The notes under the pieces are model-generated. The model searched no databases. It was given only the letters and a program-made list of their open reading frames with translations, and was not told the DNA's origin. A DNA stretch of 64,000 nucleotides. Origin: Calycina herbarum. Taxonomy: Eukaryota; Ascomycota; Leotiomycetes; Helotiales; Pezizellaceae. The position numbers and the translations under genes were made by a program. Location of the stretch: NCBI GenBank assembly GCA_001414485.1, contig LLEY01000102.1, positions 1-64,000 on the forward strand, read 5' to 3'. This document shows positions 10,997 through 22,500 of the stretch, one piece after another. Every line of letters starts with the position of its first letter. Position 1 is the first letter of the stretch.

Positions 10997-12611
10997 GATG
11001 AGCAATTGGAAGTTGTGCGAAAAAAGGCTTGTAAGACAGGAGAATTGCAAAGTTTCACAAGGGTAGTGCTACCAATATGAACTGAAAGGTGGGTAGGACG
11101 ACAGAAGTGAATTGGAAACACAAAAAAAGGGAAGAGCAACACCGAAATACTTATAACGATAACGCTTTGCAGATTATGCGGGGTACTATGAAGGAGAGGC
11201 GGGTCCCATCGTCATCCCTACCTCCGAACCCCATAACCCCATACAAGTACAAGGACATAAGTCAAGCCAAGCACTAAGGTAAGAAGAATTTCCGTTTTTG
11301 GAAAACAACGAGCGGCTGGGATTTGGAATTTGTGTAATCCATACGATCGTGACTCCACGTGGGCGGGATTTTGTCCCAAACTGAAAAGATGGCTTTTCTG
11401 TGAAGGAATTGTTTGTGAGTGTCTGGCCGAACACAAGAAATGGGAAGCGCTGGACACACTTCGTGGTCTTGGGACTTCGGGGGTAGATACTGATGAGGAC
11501 TAGTCAAATGCGGAGAAGAGATAATTGATTGGATGTATTGTAGCAGGGGAAGGCCTCGTGGCGAAAGAGCATAAAAAGACCGAGGCTGGAAAGGAGGTGT
11601 TATGATGTGAGATCCAAGGACAATATCCTCAAGGTTTATCCCACGAGGAAAAGGAATTGCCATAGAAAGTTGTAAAATTGTTCGTAGCCACTCATCTTCC
11701 TTGTATTTATAAAGGTTGGTTGCACAGATGAAGAAAACGTGTGGATGACATGCATTTTCTCCGTCGAGGAGACGAATTAGAGAATGCGATTGGAGCCTGC
11801 AAGGAATTGAAAAGGGAAGGTAGCGAATACAGTAAGAAAGAGTGAGGTAAAAACGACACGAATCTTGGTAGTACAAGTCGGCCGTCTAGCTATAATCCTA
11901 CCTATAGGGAAGAAGAGAATGTCAGTCTGCATGTAGGTATTATTGTCCTACACGAATGCGACGGTCTGGATCCGGTCTTGTGAAGCATCTGGAACACAAA
12001 GCCAATATTCCAGATTTAACTCCGCTAATTGAATTGAAACACTAGAGAATTCCCCAGCTCAAAATTCACTCCCGTTGTTGTTCGTTCCCCCAGGTTTCGG
12101 GGAGACTACTTCGGGCGCGGGGTGTGGAGTCTAGGGACGGCAAGCTGCGGGGAAACCAGTCCATTTAAAACGACTCCTCTCTGCTCTTCAGATTTCAACC
12201 TCGGGAGGCGCATTGGGAAATGTTTGGCAGGATTGGCGTCAATGCTTCTCGAGTCAAATGTTGGGCGAAACTGGGAGTTTTCTGATATAAAAATGAGAAG
12301 GTTCTGGTAGATGGGCTTGAAATGGCCGAGGTGCTGAGAAGCAAGAGCAGGGATTGCAAATGGAGGAGTAAGTATACGGCGGAAAGCCTCGGGAATCCAA
12401 GTTGGAGAAGCTGGCATTCGACAGGTGAGAAGGGACAATCTCAAATTCTCGACAAGACATTGGATTGGATCAACAATTGCGCTTATCTAAGTCTTCTTCG
12501 CTCACCAGAGCAGTTGGAGGAGAGTGACATCCAATCTTCCCGTCACCGTCACCGTCACCGCCAACGCCGTAAGTGGAGTTGTTGGTTTCAGACGGTCCAC
12601 CAGTCCTACTC
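10997..12611. other. 1.6-kb intergenic region without a recognised gene
   Basis: This stretch contains the permease promoter and the 3' flank of the RMND1-like gene, both on the minus strand. The longest open frame (11274-11876, minus) has no recognisable domain and no coding-like organisation. A GC-rich patch around 12100-12200 may be promoter sequence. Nothing else is supported. Confidence 0.5.
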
Positions 12612-13926
12612 CTACGTTTCCAGCTCCTTCGCGCCGGCTTCTCGAGATTCTTTATACTCTTTCCACTCTTCTTTCCATATCCTCCGAAGCTCAAAACACA
12701 CTTCTATGGCGATCAATATGATGATGATCCATTCAAGACGGATACCGTGCGCTTCACTCATCGTTGTTCGTAATATGCTCGCTATTTCTTGCGCGTAATC
12801 CATCTTTTCGTTGAGGGTTTTTATCCGTATCCCTACATCAAGCGCTTTTCCGACTTGATCATAATATCCTTCCAATCCGAGCTCATGCCTGCTATCCCAG
12901 AAGATATCCGGTAAAGAATCAGTCAACTCCGAGTAATGATTCAACTGTGCTCTCAATTCCAGCAACTCTCCAGTCTTCTTGAGCGTAAATTCTCGATCAA
13001 ATGGGAGTCGAGTTCCTTCGGAGAGAAGTTTTGGTATACTTCTGGTAGATTCAAAGTATTTCCCCAGCATTGTTTCCAATACTGCAAGTTTGGTAGATCG
13101 CGCTAGGCCAGAGGAAAAGGCAATCTTTGCAAATGTTGTATCAACACTGCCAGATATATCAGTAGGTTCCAAAGTGAGAAACAAGAAAGCGGGTTTACCT
13201 CGATTGTCTTTCGGCTTGTGAGCCTCCTTTCCTCATTCCAAGTGTAATAATATCTCCCTTAAACCCACTGTTTTCTCTTGTCTTATCTTCCATATACTCG
13301 AGATTTTCCATTTCAATTTGCTCAATATGTGGACTTTCCGCAGCGGGAAGAAGGGTCTTGGTGGCCAGATCGAATACCACATCTTCTGGCAATGACCAGG
13401 CGACCAGAGACCCCGACGGGAAAACAAAGATATCTCCATTGTTTACTCCGCGAGTATGTATAACCTCATCAGACCCAAAGCCAGTCCCGTCAGGATCAAT
13501 GGGGAAACCATGCGACCTTAAAATTCGAACTACTTCTTCCATGTCGAATTTGTCTGCGACGGACATAGCTGTCACACTATTGTTCGTCTCCCCCGGCGAG
13601 GACTTCTCCTTCTTCTGAATGGATTCCCTAGAACGTTGTGCCTCAACTGCCACCCGACGAAGTGAGTTCTTCCCAGCCGGAGCCCGATTGGCTTTCTTTT
13701 TCTGTAGAGGCAATACATCTTTCACTTGTTGGTCTTTCGATGCCGTATTCGTCCCTGGTTCCACCTCTTGTTGTAGCGCTCTGTTCGAGGAAAAGAAAGC
13801 TCTCTTTCGAGGCAATTGGCAGCTATTTGTAGCATGGAGAAGGCGAAAAGGTCGCGGTGCTGGGACACCATCAATAAGGGTGCGCCGGATGGAACTAGCG
13901 CCCAATTGACGGCCGAAGGACTGCAT
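12612..13926 (-). CDS. RMND1/DUF155 family mitochondrial protein
   Basis: Two exons (13926-13199 and 13146-12612) with a 52-base intron encode about 420 residues. The N-terminus is rich in Arg and Ser with few acidic residues, as in a mitochondrial targeting sequence. The DUF155 region spans the junction. It includes D-K-F-D-M-E-E-V-V-R-I-L, a segment with F-V-F-P-S-G-S-L-V-A-W-S, and after the intron the helical part with K-L-A-V-L-E-T-M-L-G-K-Y-F-E-S-T-R. A transmembrane helix (L-E-W-I-I-I-I-L-I-A-I-E-V) lies near the C-terminus. Relatives are human RMND1, and yeast Mrx10 and Rmd1/Rmd8. RMND1 is needed for mitochondrial translation. The gene is divergent from VPS41, with 288 bases between the two starts. 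Confidence 0.9.
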
Positions 13927-14214
13927 CGTGAGGATGATCAGGTGCAGGCGAGTCTAGAGATCTCGAGATCATATATTTTCCAAGACAAGGGCCCATCGCT
14001 GAGGGAAGAGAGATGTTGGAGTGGAGTGGTTTGGTTTGCTGAGGAAAGGAGAGGAGAGAAAATGTTTGAAGGCGCGACCGAGGCCAAATATATTGGCCGA
14101 CGATGAACCGACGGAGCTTGAAGCTCCAGGCCAGCCCAGGTTGCAGACATCGTCGCACTGCTCTGAATTCAACCCTGCGAACAACACCAAATGTGATCAA
14201 GAGAGTATGCCAAT
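13927..14214. promoter_or_regulatory. Shared promoter between the RMND1-like gene and VPS41
   Basis: The two start codons face away from each other across 288 bases, so both promoters must lie here or overlap the leaders. No TATA box or known operator is clear. Any co-regulation is inference. Confidence 0.5.
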
Positions 14215-17200
14215 ATGGCGGAACCTTCCCAGAAACAGGGCGACCCAAGTCTGCCAAAATCCAAGGACCCAAGTGCGGGAGCCGTCGATTCAGTAGGCGA
14301 TGAAGGGGACAGGGACACGGACGCGGTGCAGAGCGACAGCGACGACGCAGAAGACGATGAAGAGGAAGAAGACGACGAGGATGATGAAGGGGAGGAGGAG
14401 GAGGAGGAGGAGGAGCCCAAGCTGAAATACGCTCGACTGACCAGCTACCTGGCACCAGTCTATCGAAATGGGGATGCGACAAGTGCCTTTTTGGTTGCTG
14501 GCGACAAAATGGTGCGTCTTGATCCCGTCACTCACTATACCACTGTCACTCCAGTTTCCACTAACACATTTGTAGTTTATTGGCACACATAACGGCAATA
14601 TTGTACGTCTTCCCCAATGGATATAATGGAGAGTTCCGCTAACAGACTCATAGCATGTATTATTACTACCTTCGTTCCAATCACTTCGAGTCTACCACGC
14701 CCATTCTGCCTCCATTTCCAGCATTTCCATATCCCCCTTTCCCCCGCCATTGCCGATTGCTGTACCAGAAGGAGTCAGTCGGATTGCTTCTCAATCCCAG
14801 GGAAAGAGAACACCCTCCATAACGTCTGAAGCCTCAACGTCAAGCCCACGAGGGCCCCGAACACAAGTGGTACCCAACATCCCTTCCAACGCCATCTACA
14901 TAGCTACCTCCTCAATCGATGGGAAAGTGTGCGTGGCTTCTTTGGTGGATGTTAAGGATGTACAATTACGAGACTTTGCTCGACCAGTCCAGGCCGTAGC
15001 TATTTCCCCGGACTACAAAAATGACCGCTCTTATATATCCGGCGGACTGGCGGGCAACCTAGTACTCACTGTAGGAGGCCGAGCGGGTACGAGTTCAATG
15101 TCAACTACCACTGGGTCTGCTTCTGCTGCTGCAACTGGATGGCTGGGGTCGATAGGATTAGGCTCAGGTGCCGGGAAAGACACAGTTTTGCACTCGGGCG
15201 AAGGAACAATCAGTACCATCAAGTACTCTCTCTCTGGAAAATACGTTGTCTGGGTCAATGAACATGGGGTAAAGATAATGCGATCCAATTTGCATCTAGA
15301 TAGTGCAGATGCTGAATCTGCCTGGAAGCGGATAGGTCATGTTGATCGACCATTAGATGATGGATGGGAGGAAATGGCTGGCGTTTGGAAAGGCCGAGTG
15401 GAGTGGATTGACGAGAAGAGCCTTGAAACGGATGAGGATGACAAGGCGAGGGAGGCTTCGGCAACATCTCAAGCAACAGCAAAATTAAAACAACAATCGT
15501 CGAAGAGCAAGAAAAAGATTGAAAAGCTCCTGATTGGATGGGGAGGTACCATTTGGATTATCAATGTGCATCCTGGTGGCATTGGGAGTGGTAAAAATGT
15601 GGGTGAGCGATCTGCTGGGAGCGCCGAAATCATTAAAATGTAAGATTGATCTGACCTCTGTCACTAACAAACTAACAACCTTAGTTTACGGATGGATTGC
15701 ATTATTTCTGGGCTTTCGTTATATACCCCAACTTTACTTCTTGTACTTGCATACATCACACCAGACGAGGAAGAAGAGGAAGAGCAGTCGACCCCTAAAA
15801 AGGGTCATAAATCGAAGACTTCCACGAATTCAACAAGTAGCGAGCCGAGAGGTGGAATTCGCCATCGTCAAAATGCGTTATCGCCTGAACTCCGACTAAT
15901 TGATCTTGGATCATCGCAGGAAGTTGATACCGATACGTTGACAGTCAGTCGATTTGAAAGGCTAGGTGCTACTGATTACCATCTCGGCCTTTTACCAGCT
16001 CCTCAAATACCCCGAGTACTCCAAACATCACGGGGTACTTTGGAAACTATAACTGGCATGGGGAGCGGAATGTGGAATGCGACCGTGAATGCTACGTCAC
16101 TTCTCAGTTCAGCAGCGAGCACCCGCAGCAATAGCAGTAAAGGCTCTGACGGGAAGGTGAGTGTAAGCAGCAGTGCCAGAACTGTGGTAGCAAAATCAAA
16201 CAATGTTCACCCTCACATTGAATCGCTAGGCATGAAAATATTCATTCATAGTCCTTATGATTGCATTCTAGCAACAAAACGCGAGCTTTCTGATCACCTA
16301 TCTTGGTTGTTAGAACGTCACAAGAATCAAGAGGCATGGGAGTTGATCGATAAACATCCGGAAGTCATTTCTTCCTCGCCAGAGAAAATAGCGGAAATCG
16401 GCCCTAGCCCTCCAGACCGAAAGCAAGAAAGCACTGATGATTTCTATGATGATGGTGCTTCGACTATCGACTCTTCAAACAAAGTCGTTAACTCGGCCAT
16501 CGAAAAGGAGAAGCGCCGCATTGGTGAGCTGTGGATCAAGCAACTCATTGACGCCGATGACTGGGTCACAGCTGGCAAAGTCTGTGGGAAGGTTTTAGGT
16601 ACTGCACAGCAATGGGATGAATGGGTTTTCATTTTTGTTGGTGCCCACAAATTTGATGAGATTACGAGTTATATCCCCACGACTCAATTACGACCTCCAC
16701 TTCCTTCCCAGATCTACGAAGTTATACTTGGCCATTATGCTGGTTCCAATCGGCCAAGGGTTCGGGATTTACTGGATTCATGGCCACCTGATTTGTTTGA
16801 TATCAGCAGCGTCATTACTGTCCTTGAAAATCAACTCAAATACCGAGATGTCAGAGAAGATAGTGTTGAAGACGGACAAGTTGGGAGAGATTGGAGGATT
16901 GTTATGGAGTGTCTTGGCAAGCTTCATGTAGCAAATGGCCGGCCCAGAGAAGCATTGAAGTGTTACATCCAGCTTCAAGATGCAGACACCGCAATGGCCC
17001 TCATCAAAGATCACCATTTAGTTGATGCGGTTGCAGATGACATACCAGGCTTGATACTTTTACGTGTCTCAAAGGAGCAAAAAAGATCTGCTTCTATCCC
17101 AGAGCTCCGGGAACTCACTGGGGAGGCAATCGAACTCTTGGTGAACGAAGCACGACAAGGAATCGTGCGCCCAGAAGTAGTTGTGACACAACTCGAGGAA

Positions 17201-18320
17201 AAGAAAATGACCCTCTACCTCTTCTTTTACATCAGTTCTCTATGGAATGGTGATGGTATTGATGAAGCTCAAGGAGAGGTTCGAGACAGATTGGTGGCGG
17301 ATAGCAAAGCGCTCGTAAACGAGCTCGCGGATCTTGCAGTTCATTTATTTGCTCTATATGATCGAGACCTCCTTATGGATCTTCTCAAAACTTCTACCTC
17401 CTATACCTTTGAAATCGTAAGTAACTCCTTTCTCCGAATCGAGAAGAGCGCACGCTAGTTGATACTAACTTGCAACCCAGGCAACCAAAGAATGCGAGGA
17501 TGGAGACTACATCCCCGAATTGGTCTACCTCTACTCCAAAACTGGCAAAACAAAAGAAGCCCTCTACCTCATCATCGACAAACTAGCCAACGTTTCCCAA
17601 GCCATCTCCTTCGCCAAAGAACAAAATGACTCCGACCTCTGGGAAGATCTCCTAAACTACTCGATGGATAAACCCCGCTTCATCAGGGGTCTTCTCGAAG
17701 AGGTAGGCACAGCCATTGATCCCGTGAGATTAGTGAGGCGAATTCCTGAGGGATTGGAAATCGAAGGACTTCGAGAGGGTTTGGGGAGAATGATCAAGGA
17801 ACACGATATCCAATACAGTATCTCCTCGGGTGTTGCGAAGGTCCTCAGGGGCGAAGTAGCAGCGGCTCAGAGTTCTCTGAGGGCGGGACAGAGAAAGGGG
17901 GTTAAGTTCGATGTGGTACATAAACCTAACGATCACCTCGATATCGCTACCTCTGATTCTCCGGCCCCGGCACCGAGTAAAGACCTCCCAGTTCTTTATC
18001 AACCTAAAGTCGTGACGCCGAGAGGGAAAAGCAAACCAGAAGCGGGACATTGTGTAGGCTGTCGGGAAGCCTTTTCGGAACACGAGGTTGAGACGCTTGT
18101 TGGTTTTGCTTGTGGGCATGTTTTTCATCTTAGCCATCTTTTGAATTTTGGGAAGGGGGAGGAGGGGGAACGACCGCTTACTCCGCCGGAGTTGGAGGAG
18201 GGGAGGGGGGAGTGGGATGCGCCGCTTCATAGTGTGGGGGGGAAGGTTACTCATGCTGCGCTTTTGAGGGATAGGATTCGGGATGGGTGTCCCGTTTGTG
18301 TGGTTGTTGAGGGGAGTTGA
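14215..18320 (+). CDS. VPS41: Vps41, HOPS complex subunit
   Basis: Five exons (14215-14511, 14576-14602, 14654-15639, 15685-17416, 17481-18320) join in frame to about 1,293 residues. The protein starts with a Ser/Asp-rich leader and a run of acidic residues at about 40-67. It continues with a WD40-like propeller (first blade L-T-S-Y-L-A-P-V then F-I-G-T-H-N-G-N-I), then the long helical clathrin-heavy-chain-like repeat region. It ends in a RING-H2-type motif: H-C-V-G-C, later C-G-H-V-F-H-L-S-H, and G-C-P-V-C. This order is diagnostic of Vps41, which with Vps39 tethers endosomes and AP-3 vesicles to the vacuole. The second exon is only 27 bases. Propeller linkers hold low-complexity insertions typical of fungi. 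No lesion was seen. Confidence 0.93.
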
Positions 18321-19578
18321 TGGGTTGATGGGAACAGCAGAATGGTTAGGTGAAGGGTTGTATATAGCATAGATTTTGAGATGGAAATATAATAACCTTT
18401 GTAATTGAGTATTTTTTTTCTTCAATTAAGGGTTCTATTGTTGTGCAAGTAATACAGGATTCGTTTGATTGTTACCTACTAGCAAGAAAATAGGTATATC
18501 CAGTACCAGGTGTAGAGGTGTCGGGGTCTTCCCTAACTTGACCTCGTCCTTCAGTTCAAGAGACTTGCTCGCTCCTTCCCTCTTCGCACTTGCCACCACC
18601 ACCTACCTTCGCGACAACGAGGGAAGGTACGCCGTCCACACCCTGGACAGCCCCTCTTTTACAATCGCGTCTATTCTGTTCTCTTGTGGTACAAGTCATA
18701 CAAACCAATATTGTACCTCTAATTGGAACTTTGAAAATTCCATACCCATCGCGTCGAAAGGTTCTTTGCTAGTCTTGAAGTACCCAGAAATAGCAAGCAA
18801 CAAAATTCAAGCTTCGGCCATCTCAAAAGAATACAGGTACAGGACAGTGGTGCGCTGTAACCTTCTGAAGTCCCTGATTCGCTAACCTCCCTGTAAAGGC
18901 GCCGCTGGGGTAAACGAGCCTGTAGGAAGGTATCCATACCCTGCTTTATAGATTAGATCACTAAATTACAGCGCTTGCTTCAGAGTACTGTTACAGGGCA
19001 CTGCCCTATGGTTTTTAGGCGTCTGCATATGACGCACGGGGTGATGTTTGGTTCACAGGGGAGTACGCAATGGGGTTGAGTAGCAATGTGCTGTTGTGAT
19101 AGTGGCCTTCAATTATTATTTGGAGGAGCTTTCAACGCTGGAAACTGATGTTATTAGACAGATTCTTGCTGGCTTTGGTTATAGGATGCTATGAAATATT
19201 AGCGTTTTTCCAGAGCTAGAACTTCTATGGCTCGGTAAATAGTAACTCTTAAGGGGGGGCTTGAAATTATGTGAAAACCAATATACATTCGTGCGTGGAA
19301 AGTGAAAGAGGATCTAGACTTATAATATGGCCTTTGACTCTATGGAAAGAGTATAGAAAGTTGTTACATAGTAGAACGCTCCCTTTGTAACACTCAGGTA
19401 TAAGCTATATTATCTTCTTACGAGAAGAGAAACCATCAGATTATATATACTGAAATCTACCAATTTGAGAACAAACAACGCCTAAACCTGAAATCTATTT
19501 TATATTTACAATCTCAATATAGCCAACAAAAGAAAAAGATGTAGCGGATCGCCATGTTACTAGATACTCCCCGATACT
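18321..19578. other. Convergent 3' region between VPS41 and the ABC gene
   Basis: The two flanking genes end toward each other across about 1.26 kb. The sequence turns AT-rich after 19000. Open frames here (for example 18469-18885, plus) lack any domain, and I see no RNA gene or repeat. Confidence 0.5.
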
Positions 19579-22500
19579 CTAAGACGCTACCTTCGTCGCC
19601 TTTGTACGCAGTTTTACCAACAAGAAGACAAAACAATAGGTGCTAAACATGAAAAGGACAACAATCCCAGCGTCTTGCCAGCCATAATAGTAGTCCTTGA
19701 TATTGAGAGTGGCGAGATAATCGCTTCCGTGTCGGTACTGACATACTCGACATCCCGCAGTAGCTTCTGGATTCTGGAGGAAAGTGCGGGAGCCTTGGCC
19801 GGTAGGACTCATATAGTCGGCGAGATAAGAAGCGCATGTTTGATTTCCCGGTGTATTAAACAAGGCGTACTCGGACTCTTTGCAATTGACTTTGACATCG
19901 AAAATTCCGAAAGTCAGAAGGGCATTCGCGAAATAGGTGTATGGATTCAGATAGTAAAGCCAGTAACGCCAGAAGACTTGCAGTTGACTGTAGGGCACCA
20001 TAACACCGCAGAAAGAGATCATGGTTCCGAGAATCAAGGGATTGGCTAATGATGCAAATACGGCGTTTGGAGCATAGGCGGCAATCAGTTGACCTAAGCC
20101 TGTGTAGATAAGCTCGTACACTCTAGACACAGAATATGTTAGCAACAAGTTTAATGTACTGACACACAGAAATGGGAAGCCCGAAGAGAAGACAAAAACG
20201 GCGACTGAACTTACAAAATGAGAAACAACACTGCTCCTGCCTTGTTCGAATCCCCCGGCCACCCGATCGTGTAGTACCAACATAAGAAGTACAATACACC
20301 ACAAATGAATAGATACGGAATCTCGGAAACAATCAGGCCGGTGGTAAATGCTACCCAAGAGTACATTTTGGATTTCTTTTCACGCACTTCGTAGATATCG
20401 CGTCTTTCGATGAAAAGTGGCTGTAACTGGTTGATCACTCCCGGTGCGATGAAGATAACATTCAGGACAGTGAATAAGTTCAACTGCATGTCAGCCACAC
20501 TGTCACCAATTTTCCAGAACGAAAAACCACCAAAAAGGCCGAGAATGACGTGCAATGTGATTTTGTTGTTGACATAGTCTGTATTTCGATACAAGGAGAC
20601 TGTCATTCGATGCGTTACGATCTTGATCTGCGTGAAAAGGCTTGTCGCAAATTCATGGCCATCAGCTGCAGTTCCTGGGGGCGCAGCTGCGGCGGTACTG
20701 ATAATCTGTTCGAGTTCGTCCACTGTGCGTCTTGAGGGATATCTAGTCAGTACGTAATATCTTTAAAAAGTGCGATATAGCAGAAGAGACAGAAGATTTA
20801 AGGTTACATACTTGTGCTCTGGAGAACCCAACCAGATCTGGTTCCAATCCTTCCCTTTCGACAATGTTCCCGAAACAACATCAATCATATGCTCCGCTGG
20901 GTTCGTACTGGGTGGGCATGGTGCGCCATAGCGAGCAAAGTAATCTTTGATGGTTGTCGAGTGGTCTCCAATCTCTCCAAAGTACACAGTCTTTCCACCT
21001 CGTGCCAATAACAACAATGTATCAAACTGAGCAAATAGGGATGCCGAAGGTTGATGAATAGTAACCAGGACAGCCTGTCCAGCATTTGCTAGCTTCTTCA
21101 GGAATCTAACTGTATTGAAGGCGGCCTGACCATCGAGACCAGATGTAGGTTCATCCAAGAAAATAAGAATCCTCGGCTTTGAGACCAGTCTAGGCAACGT
21201 GGAAGGTCAGTAATTTCTCAATGAAGACCCTCTGGGTGGACATTAAAAGCAGCAGTAAATGATAACTTCATTAAACCACTTTGGAACGATTGTTCCAAAA
21301 CACCAGGGTTAATAGTCCCAAATTGTTCCAAATCCTAAGGATAATTTGCTTGAATTACCCTAAAAATCTGGAACAATGAAGACTAGGTAGGAACCTGACG
21401 TATTTATCGCCACTTTTTTTAATGTCCATTGCGAGGGGATTTTGTTAGTAATGTCTTCGGATTTTGTCTCAACTTACTCGACACCAATAGTTAATCTTTT
21501 CCGCTGTTCGATGGAGAGTCCCGCGCCAATTTTACCGATTAAACTGTGCTCTATATCTTGCATTTCGAGAAGGTCAATGATAGTATTGACATATTGCAGC
21601 TTCTCCTCGCGCGGGACATCCCTAGGTTGTCGAAGTAAAGCTGAGAACTCTAGTGCTTCCCTCACTGTTGCCAGAGGTTCATGGACCTGAAACAAATTAG
21701 CTTTCGGAAAGAAAATCGACAAGAAAAGGCTGAACAGGAAGAAGCTTGTTCAGAAGCTATTGCCCAGCAAAAAAAAGAGACCCACATCAAGCTGCTCGCA
21801 ATATCCAGCAGATCTCTGGAAGTCTACCCCAAGCGGTCTTCCATCTACCATAATTGATCCATGGATGGTCCCATCAGTTTTTCGCTGTGCTAAAACGTCC
21901 AGGAGTGTGGTTTTCCCAGCACCAGAGCTCCCCATGAGAGCTCCCAGCATACCGGGTTTCACCCAGCCCTGCACATCATCAAGAAGGACACGATCGCCGC
22001 TGGGTGTCTTCACTGTATAAGTGAGATTTTTCCACGTGAAAACTGAGGTGTTCCGAACCAACTGATTTCCGAGAGTCGTTGTGTCGTCATCAGAGAAGGC
22101 TGCTGCGGCATTTCTCTCTTTGAGATCTTTCTCTGTTGCCCCCGATTCGGCGTCCTCGGGTTTCGGTTGCTTGGAGGCATTCTCTCTGGGAATTAGGCTT
22201 CCGCTTTTGGTGCTATTCGATTGCCATCGGTTGGTGAAGACAACGGTGATGAAGACGAAGAGTGCCCACCAGGCCCAGACAACTGCGGAAAATCTCAGAG
22301 TCAGTATTGCCATTTCTAGAAGTATGTTTGAGGAAGTAACAAAGTAACTGGGAGAAAAAAAGAGTTATATGAGGAGGAAACAGTGTCGAACTCCTCCGGA
22401 AACAACCTGAAAAGGGGAATAATAACTCGGAGAATACCCACTTCCGAAGTTCCTCCAAATATTTGAGTGGCTATACGCTAGAGATTCTAGATATTGGTCA

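Noticed and set aside
11274..11876. 200-residue open frame on the minus strand
   Set aside because: No domain, no signal peptide, unusual composition, and it lies in the promoter region of the permease. No supporting splice structure.
18469..18885. 138-residue open frame on the plus strand
   Set aside because: Lies in the 3' flank of VPS41. Composition looks random.
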